From the NCBI GenBank assembly GCA_003599885.1, contig QZKW01000030.1, forward strand, positions 62,001-126,000: a stretch of DNA of 64,000 nucleotides. The letters are read 5' to 3'. The notes under the pieces are model-generated. The model ran no database searches, was not told the DNA's origin, and saw nothing but the letters and a program-made list of their open reading frames with translations. The position numbers were made by a program, and so were the translations under genes. Numbering within the stretch: the stretch's first letter is position 1; each line of letters begins with the position of its first letter. This DNA is from Desulfobacteraceae bacterium. GTDB taxonomy: Bacteria; Desulfobacterota; Desulfobacteria; Desulfobacterales; Desulfosalsimonadaceae. This document shows, piece by piece, positions 34,592-42,400 of the stretch.

Positions 34592-36307
34592 TTAAATGAA
34601 TGGCGTTGAGGCAGAGCCTGCCTTTAAAAGTTTGATCTTAAACACACTGCCCTTGCCCGGCGAAGACATCAACGAAACCTGGCCGCCCATGAGCTGGGCC
34701 GCTTTTTTTACGGCGGCCAGCCCGATGCCGGTTCCCGGATAATCCTCCTGTGTGTGCAGGCGCTGGAATATATTAAATATCTTTTCATGATAGGCCGGAT
34801 CGATACCGATGCCGTTGTCGGCCACCGTCACCGTCACCCATGACCCTTCCACTTCACATCCGACATCAATCTTCGGCGGCGCATCCGGCTGGCGGTATTT
34901 GATGGCATTTTCCAGCAGATTGATAAAAAGATGGGTGGTCAGAGAGATATCCCCCTGAACAGCCGGCAGGTTTTCGGCAATGGTGATCCGGGCCGCAGTT
35001 GTTTTTATAGCATTTGAAAGGGTTTCTGTCACTGTTTTAAATACCTGTCCAAGGGGCACCGCCTCGGATGTGATGGCTTTTCGGCCCAGCCGGGAAAAAT
35101 TCAGCAGGTCATCGATCAAGCCCCCCATCTGGCGGCTGGCCTTGATGATATTCTCAAAATAGTGCCGGCCTTCTTCGTTTAAAGATGCTTTATGCCTGCG
35201 ATCGATGATTTCGGCAAACCCGGAGATGGAGCGCAAGGGGGCGCGCAGGTCGTGGGATACCGAATACACGAAATCTTCCAGCTCTTTGTTGGTCTCTTCA
35301 AGCTGGGCGGTGCGCTGGCGGACACGCAATTCAAGCTCCTGATTCAGCTTGCGGATTTCTTCTGCGGCGCGATGGTGTTCCGTGATGTCCCTGAATTCAA
35401 CTGTTCTTACATGTTTCCCTTTGTAGGGTATGTTTCGGGCCTCCAGGCTCATCGGGTATTCTTCCCCGTTCTTACGAAGCCCGAATGCCTCATAGGGTTT
35501 TTCGTCACCGGAACGAATCTTATCCCTAACTAAATCTCTTGATTTTTCCGCAATCAGCAATAAACCGTCCATTCCAATCAGTTCTTCGAGAGAATAGCCG
35601 GTCATTGTTGACATCCCCTGATTGCATTCTAAAATGACACCTTTATCGTGGATTGCGATACCGCCAAAAGACGCATTGTGCAGGGCCTTAAAACGGGATT
35701 CACTCTCCAGAAGCGCATCTTTCACTTTCTTGCGCGCATGCCGGAGAGCCAGCAGCCTGCCCAGCAGCACGGTGGCCACCGGAAATATCAGCATGACCGG
35801 TACGCCAATTCTGGAAACAGCAGTTAAGGCTTCTTGTAAGGGCATCAAAAACATCCACAGCAGCATGGCGATATGCACAAAAACGCCAAGGAGGTAAAGT
35901 TCCTGAACGGAAACTTCACTCAGATCTTTCCGGCGCAGATGCCGCCATGCCAGACCCATTCCCCCGGATGTGGCGATCACGGCAACCCCTGTCCACATGC
36001 CGATTCCGCCCGAATACATACGGAATGCCGCCGTCATGACAATGGCGACCCCGGTTGGAACCGCCCCAAAAAACAACCCGGAAACGCTGAGCAGCACCGA
36101 ACGGGTATCAAACACCAGCCCGGGCATCAGTTCCCACCTTGTCATCATGACCGCCATGCCAAGGAACCCGATAAACACACCTGTTAAGAATTGTTTGATG
36201 GAAAAATTCCCGCTATGGTCATCAAACCGCATCGTGTCGTAGAGCAGTCCCAATGCCAGCAGCAAAGCCGCATTGTTGATCAATCCCATAATACTCGCGG
36301 TATTCAT
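34592..36307 (-). CDS. Sensor histidine kinase with 5TM (LytS-like) input and PAS
   Basis: The ATG at 36307 has AGAGGTG upstream. The first 190 residues contain five or six helices and match the 5TMR-LYT sensor type (LLYDTMRF, GFLGMAVMM, FDTRSVLLSVSGLFFG, AFRMYSGG). A PAS domain (about 205-320), coiled coil and HisKA with YSVSHDLRAPLRSISGF follow, then HATPase motifs NLLENAIKY, DNGIGI and GTGIGLA. The HisKA sequence is of the phytochrome/Cph1 class. The membrane domain may sense a small ligand within the bilayer. The likely partner is the single receiver encoded 98 bases downstream. No receiver is attached. Confidence 0.9.
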   Translation of the reverse strand: MNTASIMGLINNAALLLALGLLYDTMRFDDHSGNFSIKQFLTGVFIGFLGMAVMMTRWELMPGLVFDTRSVLLSVSGLFFGAVPTGVAIVMTAAFRMYSGGIGMWTGVAVIATSGGMGLAWRHLRRKDLSEVSVQELYLLGVFVHIAMLLWMFLMPLQEALTAVSRIGVPVMLIFPVATVLLGRLLALRHARKKVKDALLESESRFKALHNASFGGIAIHDKGVILECNQGMSTMTGYSLEELIGMDGLLLIAEKSRDLVRDKIRSGDEKPYEAFGLRKNGEEYPMSLEARNIPYKGKHVRTVEFRDITEHHRAAEEIRKLNQELELRVRQRTAQLEETNKELEDFVYSVSHDLRAPLRSISGFAEIIDRRHKASLNEEGRHYFENIIKASRQMGGLIDDLLNFSRLGRKAITSEAVPLGQVFKTVTETLSNAIKTTAARITIAENLPAVQGDISLTTHLFINLLENAIKYRQPDAPPKIDVGCEVEGSWVTVTVADNGIGIDPAYHEKIFNIFQRLHTQEDYPGTGIGLAAVKKAAQLMGGQVSLMSSPGKGSVFKIKLLKAGSASTPFI

Positions 36308-36536
36308 CTTCACCTCTTTTGGAACATGTGTACAGGTCCGGATCAGGCGGGAAAATATAAAAAAAGAGAGCGTCCTGTAGTATAGGAAATTTGCGGATAG
36401 ACACTGGGCAGGTTCACAGGATGCATCAGGTTCAACAAATCCGTAGGATTAAATAACATATGGATCAGGAACATTAAAGACATTCTTTTTGAAATAAAAA
36501 AAAACAGTAGTCAGAATTTGGGATGCGCAATCCTTC

Positions 36537-37454
36537 TCACCGTCTAACCCTTTCTTCAGAAAGACAAGCGCGGTTGCGGCCCTCTTTCTTGGCCCGATAC
36601 AATGCGGCATCGGCTGCTTCCAGCAGCTCATCCACTGTGCTTTCAGCAGTCGCATAGGCTGCGCCGATGCTAAGCGTAACGGAGAGCGCACCCGATCGTG
36701 TGGTTATCGGACTTTCGGCGACCTGTGTGCACAACCGGTCAAATACGGATGCGGGGTCTGTTCCTGCCTTCATCGGGGTTATCACCAGAAATTCCTCCCC
36801 TCCCATACGCCCCAAAGAATCGTACTCCCGGATACTTTCACTCAATATATGCGTCAGCCCGCAGAGGACTTCATCTCCGGTCTGGTGGCCATACGTGTCG
36901 TTGACTCGTTTGAAATGATCTATGTCGCACATCCCGATGCCGAGTAAACCCCCGTGGCGTCTCGCCCGGCTGAGTTCTTTGTGCAGATGGTTTAAAATGG
37001 CCCGGCGGTTGAGCATACCCGTCAACGGATCATGGGTGGCTTCGTGCGCCAGGGCGTTCCGGGCCTCGATAAGCTTTCCCTGCATCTCAAGCAAGCGGCG
37101 GCCCACCTCCACCCGCGCGCTGAGTTCACCGTGGTCGAAGGGTTTGGGCAGATAGTCGTCGGCCCCGGCTTCCAGCCCGGCGATAATATCCGCCTTATCG
37201 CCCTTGATGGTCAGCATGATAATATAAATCGGCCGGTCCGTTTGGATGGCGCGGACCCGGCGCAAGACCTCCAGCCCCTCCATTTCCGGCATGATCCAGT
37301 CGACAATCGCCAGATCAGGGGCATCAGGCGGTTGCATCGACTGCAAGGCCTCGGCGCCGTTCACAGCTTCCAGCACTTCATGCCCGTTCTTTTTGAGCAC
37401 TCCCGCCAGGGTTTTCCGGGTTGTGCAATCATCTTCGGCGATCAGGATGCGCAA
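36537..37454 (-). CDS. Response regulator diguanylate cyclase (REC-GGDEF)
   Basis: This 305-residue cytoplasmic protein has a receiver domain at residues 1-120, with the phospho-acceptor Asp in AIVDWIMPEMEG. A short helix leads to a GGDEF domain. The active-site loop reads RMGGEEF, a functional variant. The inhibitory I-site RxxD (REYD) lies five residues before it, so product feedback is expected. Active enzymes make c-di-GMP from two GTP when the receiver is phosphorylated. A PilZ receptor is encoded in the same run at 41510, so signal and effector are linked. It follows the Hsp70 gene by 36 bases. Confidence 0.95.
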   Translation of the reverse strand: MRILIAEDDCTTRKTLAGVLKKNGHEVLEAVNGAEALQSMQPPDAPDLAIVDWIMPEMEGLEVLRRVRAIQTDRPIYIIMLTIKGDKADIIAGLEAGADDYLPKPFDHGELSARVEVGRRLLEMQGKLIEARNALAHEATHDPLTGMLNRRAILNHLHKELSRARRHGGLLGIGMCDIDHFKRVNDTYGHQTGDEVLCGLTHILSESIREYDSLGRMGGEEFLVITPMKAGTDPASVFDRLCTQVAESPITTRSGALSVTLSIGAAYATAESTVDELLEAADAALYRAKKEGRNRACLSEERVRR

Positions 37455-37490
37455 GGCGGTCTCCTTTTGCGTTGGTTTGAGGGCTTGGAG

Positions 37491-39170
37491 TTAATGAACA
37501 ACAAGGCACTGGGACCTGGATTTGGCTTTCTCAAAGTCCTCATCCTGGATAACGGATGCAGTATCAACCAGAATGTCTATCTTATGCCCTTCGCCGGTTT
37601 CTACGGCGGAGATCTGAAGCCGCCCCTCTTCATTCAGAACAAACGTTACTTCAATGGCCGAATCTGCCGGAATCAGGGGAGGGAGACTCAGTGTGGCGGT
37701 CCGGATATCAACCGCAAGACCCAATGGGATCTCTACCTGACTGGTGTCGCTTTCCATAATCCGGATCAAAATAGAATGCTGATTGTCGGATGTCGTATAA
37801 AATTTTTGTTTTTTAACAACCGGTATCCCGGTATTTTTCAGGACAAGGTTAAAGACGATAATTTGGTCGTTATCATTGTATGCGACAATTCCAAAACTTT
37901 TGCTGGTGACGTTTTTCACCCGCATTAAGGCGGTTTCAATTTTTAGAAACGAACAGCCGGTCGCTTCACTCACCTGCTGTTTGGCATCCTTAACGTCCTG
38001 TAGGCAGATTTCCTTATTTTTAATCAAATCGGAAATATTTGAAAGCTGATTAATGGGCTTGTTGATTTTTTCAGCCAGCCGCCCACTGAACTCATTACTG
38101 AGCATCAGTTTCCAACCGAATATGGCAGCGCCCTTTGCGACGGCTTCATCCGGGTCAAAAACCTTGGGAACAATGGAAAACTCCTTCTGAATCCGTTCCT
38201 GAACCATTGGCATGCGGGTCGCCCCGCCCACAAGAATAAATTCATCAAAAGACGGATACCCTTTTTCTTTTGCTTCTTCCAGCATCCGGTGAGTAAAGTC
38301 AATGGTCCGGTCCAGCAAATCAGCCGTAAGTTCCTCAAATTTTTCCCGGCCCAGGAGCGTTTTGATCCGTTCTCCGGCATGGGTGATGGAAATGGGGGTA
38401 TTTTGACGCTGGCTCAGATTTTTTTTCGCCCTTTCCACTGAAAGAATAATATCCTGCAAGGTGTCCGGGTCTTCCAGAATGTCTTCATTGGTTCCGGTTT
38501 CATTCTGGAAGACATCGACCAGGTATGAGGAGATCCGGTCGTCCCAGTCTTTTCCGCCGAGATGATGGTCTCCACCCGTACAGATAACTTCAACGGAATC
38601 TTTCCGGATATCGATCATGGTAATATCAAATGTGCCGCCGCCAAGGTCATACACCAGAACCACACCATTGTCAGATTTTGCAAATTCATCATAGGCAATT
38701 GCTGCGGCTGTCGGCTCATTGATAATCTGTCTGACGGTAAGTCCCGCAATTTCTCCGGCCTTGCGTGTGGCTTCCCGTTCATTGATCCCGAAATAGGCCG
38801 GACAGGTGATAACGACATCCGTGACCTTTTCGCTCAGGAAGTGTTCTGCGTCTTTCACCAGCTTTCTCAAGATATAGGCGGAGATTTCCTCAGCCCGTAT
38901 CGATTCACCATTATGCAAAAAAAGAAAATTGGGTTCGCCCATGGACCGTTTTATAAAACTGACCACATCACCGGGATAAAGTTTTGCGCTTTCCTTGGCA
39001 ACTTCGCCGACAATGACGGCGTCCTCGTCAAAAAAAACAACGGAAGGTGTCACACGCTCGTTTTCAGCATTCGGAATCATGACGGCCTTCCCGAACTCAT
39101 CCACATATGCGATGGATGAATAGGTGGTTCCAAGATCAATTCCGAAGATGCGTTTTGCCGTTTCTGCCAT
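37491..39170 (-). CDS. Atypical Hsp70 (DnaK-like) without the lid
   Basis: This 559-residue protein has a complete nucleotide-binding domain: GIDLGTTYSSIAYV phosphate-1, VVYDLGGGTFDITMI phosphate-2 and LVGGATRMPMVQ adenosine motifs. After residue 340 the standard DnaK linker is absent. In its place is about 60 residues (FSGRLAEKINKPINQLSN...). A beta-type substrate domain follows, with NTGIPVVKKQKFYTTSDNQ and a terminal LVVH. The helical lid and its tail are missing. No DnaJ or GrpE is encoded nearby. Its position inside a signalling operon suggests a specialised chaperone or a regulatory ATPase for kinases or regulators. Confidence 0.9.
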   Translation of the reverse strand: MAETAKRIFGIDLGTTYSSIAYVDEFGKAVMIPNAENERVTPSVVFFDEDAVIVGEVAKESAKLYPGDVVSFIKRSMGEPNFLFLHNGESIRAEEISAYILRKLVKDAEHFLSEKVTDVVITCPAYFGINEREATRKAGEIAGLTVRQIINEPTAAAIAYDEFAKSDNGVVLVYDLGGGTFDITMIDIRKDSVEVICTGGDHHLGGKDWDDRISSYLVDVFQNETGTNEDILEDPDTLQDIILSVERAKKNLSQRQNTPISITHAGERIKTLLGREKFEELTADLLDRTIDFTHRMLEEAKEKGYPSFDEFILVGGATRMPMVQERIQKEFSIVPKVFDPDEAVAKGAAIFGWKLMLSNEFSGRLAEKINKPINQLSNISDLIKNKEICLQDVKDAKQQVSEATGCSFLKIETALMRVKNVTSKSFGIVAYNDNDQIIVFNLVLKNTGIPVVKKQKFYTTSDNQHSILIRIMESDTSQVEIPLGLAVDIRTATLSLPPLIPADSAIEVTFVLNEEGRLQISAVETGEGHKIDILVDTASVIQDEDFEKAKSRSQCLVVH

Positions 39171-39201
39171 GTGTCAACCGCCCCCAGTTTATTACAAGCA
39201 A

Positions 39202-39921
39202 TTATTTTTTTTCAATGTTTTCAACTTCAAGGGTCAGCTTCGAGTTTTTTGCCAATTGAAGCAATTCTTTCGAGTCGATCTGCAAGCTTTTTGCGCCTTT
39301 GGCGGCCGGCGGCTTTGAAAAAACAATTCTGGCTTTTCCAAAACCCAGAATTGTTGTAATTGCTTCCTCCCCCTTCTTGCCGCCGCACACCGCATTCTGG
39401 ATGTCCCCTTCATAAAAATAACAAAAACAGGAAGGCCCATCATCGGGAATAAGCTTAAAAACGCATGTTTTCTTTTTTACCGCAATCAGGTTAAAAAATT
39501 CGCGGATCGGTATTCTTTTGGTTTTGGGCGGTATTTTCTTGTTTAATGAGGCGCTTAATGCGGCAAGGATGGCGTCCACGAGCTGTTTGGTTTGAACCGG
39601 CTTTTCAAGAAACCGGAAGATATCATGCGCCACCAGATCCTTTAATTCCTGATCTCCATAGGATGTCATGACAATGCATGGCATGTTGGGAAACCGTTCC
39701 CGAATAAACGCGAGCAGAACCAGGCCGTCGACAACGGGCATCTGGATGTCTGTGACCACCAGGGAAATTGGATGCGCTTCAAGCATCGACATGGCCTCCA
39801 GGCCGTTTCGGGCAAAGACCGGCTCAAACTGGGACTGGTAAGGTTTCAAACAAACTTGCAGGGTGTGGATGATCACGTCGCTGTCATCCACAATAAGAAC
39901 TTTTGTATTTTCTGTTTTCAC
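39202..39921 (-). CDS. Response regulator with DUF4388-like output
   Basis: This 239-residue protein has a receiver domain (1-125) with Asp in VVTDIQMPVVDG and Lys in FLEKPV. A C-terminal region follows with RIPIREFFNLIAVKKKTCVF, FCYFYEGDIQNAVCG and GEEAITTILGFGKARIVF. That second pattern is the DUF4388/PATAN-like domain, a small module seen in gliding- and polarity-related regulators, with no DNA-binding or enzymatic activity known. It likely binds a partner protein. The gene lies 31 bases before the Hsp70 gene. Confidence 0.85.
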   Translation of the reverse strand: MKTENTKVLIVDDSDVIIHTLQVCLKPYQSQFEPVFARNGLEAMSMLEAHPISLVVTDIQMPVVDGLVLLAFIRERFPNMPCIVMTSYGDQELKDLVAHDIFRFLEKPVQTKQLVDAILAALSASLNKKIPPKTKRIPIREFFNLIAVKKKTCVFKLIPDDGPSCFCYFYEGDIQNAVCGGKKGEEAITTILGFGKARIVFSKPPAAKGAKSLQIDSKELLQLAKNSKLTLEVENIEKK

Positions 39922-40039
39922 GGTTGTTCTCTTCTTTGCAGGGGATAAGGGTGGAGAGAAATTTGGGTATCTATATCTTACTTCCGGAAGGAAGCTTCAC
40001 CTAAAATAATATGGGCGAATTGCCAGGTAAAAACCCGTA

Positions 40040-41482
40040 TTATGGAAGTGATAAAAGGTATGTGCGCAAATTGACTTTTTGATTTTTGATTCCAAGTTTT
40101 TTTCGCAGATTATCCCGGTGGAATTCAACGGTCTTAACTGAAGTGTTCAAAATCTGAGCGATTTCTTTATTGCTTTCGCCGTTTTTAATTAAACTGGAAA
40201 TTTTTATTTCGGTTGGCGTCAACCCGTGAAACTTGGAGGACAATCTAAACGCCAGAGGAGACAAGATTTCTTTGACATTTGCTTCAATAAGTCGAAGGTA
40301 TGTTTGCTGCTGATCATCATGGGTGATTTGCTTCAACTTTTGCAAATACGGCAGAATTAACGTATGCGTATTATGCAACATTTTCTCCTCAAGTTCCGAT
40401 TTGTCTTCTTCTCTTTTTTTCAATAATACCTCTAAGGCGGAATTCATTTCCTTTTGCACCTGATTCCCTTTTTCCAGATCGGCATCCGCCTGTTTCTTTT
40501 TTGTAATATCTTGAAAATGTGAGATAAAGGACATCTGTTGCCCGTCATTATCCTGTATCAGCGAGCTCGACACCCTTCCCCATATGACAGACCCGTTCTT
40601 ATGAATATAGCGTTTTTCAAAAACATTCCGCCCGCCGCCGCCGGAAAGATATTGTTGGATCAAATCAGGAATGACAACCGGATCATCCGGATGGGAGATA
40701 TCATATACCGTTTTTTGTGCCAGTTCGCTGGCGGTATAGCCGAAAATTTCGCCCATCCGATGATTCACTTTGATAAATTCGCCATGGATATTGATCAAGC
40801 ATACACCTTCATTGGCGTTTTCAAATGCCTTGCGAAAACGGTCTTCACTGCACCGCAACGATGCATCCATTTCCTTTAGCTGAATAATCTGCTGCCGCAA
40901 TTCCGAACCCAGGGATATGAGAGCTGCAAGTCGAACGAGGGTGTTTTTGTCTTCATTGGAATAATCGGTGTTTTTATTAGCCACCGCCACCATGCCAATG
41001 GCAAGGCCACCACGTTGAAGGGGAACACCGAGAAAACGGGTGAGCGGAACATGGCCTTCAGGAAAGCCGGTCCTTTCCGGATGAGATGCAATATCGTTGC
41101 ATATCAGCGGCTCATTATTGATCATGGGCATTCCCCACACACCACGGATGTCCATTCCGGTGGTTAACTGCCAGGTCAGCCCGCCGGGGAATGCGCAGTC
41201 AGAAAGGGTCCGGCTGTTATAACTGGTCGTGTCGAACTTTCCTTCCTTGTTTATTGTTCCTACCATGCCGTAAACGCTGTCCGTGCACTCAAGACAGGCA
41301 TCCAGCACATCGGCTTCCACATTCCGGTCATCCAAGTTATACTGCATCATCATCTGGAAAATACGGGTAATGGCTCGCAGCTCTTTGGATAATAGCGTGT
41401 TTCCATCTTTACTGCGGATGGCCATCTGCGTTTCCAGCAGCGAGATTCTTTGTTCCAGTTCATCGTAGGAAGGCTTGTTCAT
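40040..41482 (-). CDS. GAF-PAS-LuxR transcriptional regulator
   Basis: This 480-residue cytoplasmic protein begins with a short coiled coil. A GAF domain (about 50-205, with RFLGVPLQRGGLAIGMVAVAN) and a PAS domain (about 220-340, NANEGVCLINIHGEF) follow. A charged helical segment leads to a C-terminal LuxR-type helix-turn-helix (LTPTEIKISSLIKNGESNKE...VKTVEFHRDNLRKKLG). It is the only DNA-binding output in the cluster, so it is the best candidate for turning the sensed signal into transcription. It has no receiver domain, so control must be by ligand or protein contact. Confidence 0.9.
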   Translation of the reverse strand: MNKPSYDELEQRISLLETQMAIRSKDGNTLLSKELRAITRIFQMMMQYNLDDRNVEADVLDACLECTDSVYGMVGTINKEGKFDTTSYNSRTLSDCAFPGGLTWQLTTGMDIRGVWGMPMINNEPLICNDIASHPERTGFPEGHVPLTRFLGVPLQRGGLAIGMVAVANKNTDYSNEDKNTLVRLAALISLGSELRQQIIQLKEMDASLRCSEDRFRKAFENANEGVCLINIHGEFIKVNHRMGEIFGYTASELAQKTVYDISHPDDPVVIPDLIQQYLSGGGGRNVFEKRYIHKNGSVIWGRVSSSLIQDNDGQQMSFISHFQDITKKKQADADLEKGNQVQKEMNSALEVLLKKREEDKSELEEKMLHNTHTLILPYLQKLKQITHDDQQQTYLRLIEANVKEILSPLAFRLSSKFHGLTPTEIKISSLIKNGESNKEIAQILNTSVKTVEFHRDNLRKKLGIKNQKVNLRTYLLSLP

Positions 41483-41509
41483 TATTTCACCGCAAAAATA
41501 ATTCCGCTG

Positions 41510-41947
41510 TTATGTTTTAATCCGCTTTTTGACAAACTCCTGAGAGTCCGTCTTTTGAATCAGAAGCTTTTGGGCATTAATACCCTGATCAATAAAATTC
41601 TCAAACTGGTGTTTCATCTCATCGTTCAGATCGATGAACCGGAACCCCAAACCGATGTTTGCGAAATTTTCCGCATCGAGCACCCATCTGATTTCCATGG
41701 ATATAGTGGATATGATCCGCTTGCGTTCCAGATTATAAAATTCCGCCAGCGTCAGGAAATCCTTCTCATGAAACACCAGATTTGGATGTCGCTGCAAAGT
41801 GCAACCCATTCCCCCGAGGCTGATATCCAGAATTTTTACCGGAATCGCACTCCGGATGCCGGGCAGGGCCAATATCGCCGTCAGGCCCGCTTTGTGGGAA
41901 AAAAATACCCGCTGATGCGTTCGATGTTGTTCCCAGTTCTTGTCCAT
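41510..41947 (-). CDS. PilZ-domain c-di-GMP receptor
   Basis: This protein of about 145 residues contains both PilZ binding motifs: RTHQR (RxxxR) at the N-terminus and DISLGGMG (D/NxSxxG) near residue 48. Together they bind c-di-GMP. No other domain is attached. I use the ATG at 41947, which sits six bases after TGGAGA; nearby ATGs at 41950 and 41959 are possible. With the REC-GGDEF enzyme at 36537 it makes a full c-di-GMP make-and-sense pair in one operon. The four-helix-bundle element lies just upstream. Confidence 0.9.
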   Translation of the reverse strand: MDKNWEQHRTHQRVFFSHKAGLTAILALPGIRSAIPVKILDISLGGMGCTLQRHPNLVFHEKDFLTLAEFYNLERKRIISTISMEIRWVLDAENFANIGLGFRFIDLNDEMKHQFENFIDQGINAQKLLIQKTDSQEFVKKRIKT

Positions 41948-41978
41948 CATTTTCTCCATGCTGTTGAATGGTTTAAAC

Positions 41979-42399
41979 TTCAGGAGTCAGAATTCAGAAT
42001 TCAGGAGTCAGAATTCTGAATGGCCTGCATATAACCTCCCGGTAATTTACTCACTTCCTCAATCAACCGGGTTGATTCAGAAACATCACCATATTCAAGA
42101 TCATTGGCCAGTATCAAATAATACCTCGATTCTTCAAGGGAGCCTTGGGCAATATTGAGAAAACGAACCTTGTCCGCACGTCCACGCTTTCTGAATCCTT
42201 CAGCGATGTTCGCTGCAATGGATACAGCTGCCCGGCGAAATTGAGAAGACAGGCCATAGACTTCAGAACGCGGGATGGATTGCGTCAAACGATAAACAGC
42301 AAGCACAAATTGATGAGCCTTCTGCCACACCACCAAATCTTCAAACCGCTTTGCCGGTTCCCTCATTCTGTCTCCTGACTTCTGAATTCTGACTTCTCA
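41979..42399. mobile_element. Candidate small element: four-helix-bundle gene bounded by inverted repeats
   Basis: Two tandem 21-base units (TTCAGGAGTCAGAATTCAGA and a near-copy) occupy 41979-42020. The opposite end, at about 42371-42398, carries TTCTGAATTCTGACTTCTC, the near-complement. Only one gene lies between, and its stop codon falls inside the left repeat. The unit sits between two signalling genes that are otherwise closely packed. This suggests insertion, though no transposase is present. Confidence 0.5.
42001..42366 (-). CDS. Four-helix-bundle protein (23S rRNA IVS / S23-like)
   Basis: This 121-residue all-helical protein has the family landmarks FEDLVVWQKAHQFVLAVY at the start, SSQFRRAAVSIAANIAEGF in the middle and GSLEESRYYLILANDL near the end. 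The family includes proteins encoded in intervening sequences of 23S rRNA and relatives of the Avd accessory protein of diversity-generating retroelements. It may bind nucleic acid, but no activity is certain. The last codons (QNSDS) come from the flanking repeat. The neighbours are unrelated to rRNA or retroelements. Confidence 0.85.
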   Translation of the reverse strand: MREPAKRFEDLVVWQKAHQFVLAVYRLTQSIPRSEVYGLSSQFRRAAVSIAANIAEGFRKRGRADKVRFLNIAQGSLEESRYYLILANDLEYGDVSESTRLIEEVSKLPGGYMQAIQNSDS

Positions 42400-42400
42400 T

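Noticed and set aside
41450-42019. Long plus-strand open frame across the PilZ gene and the repeat
   Set aside because: It is antisense to a clear PilZ gene, and its end is only repeat-derived residues.
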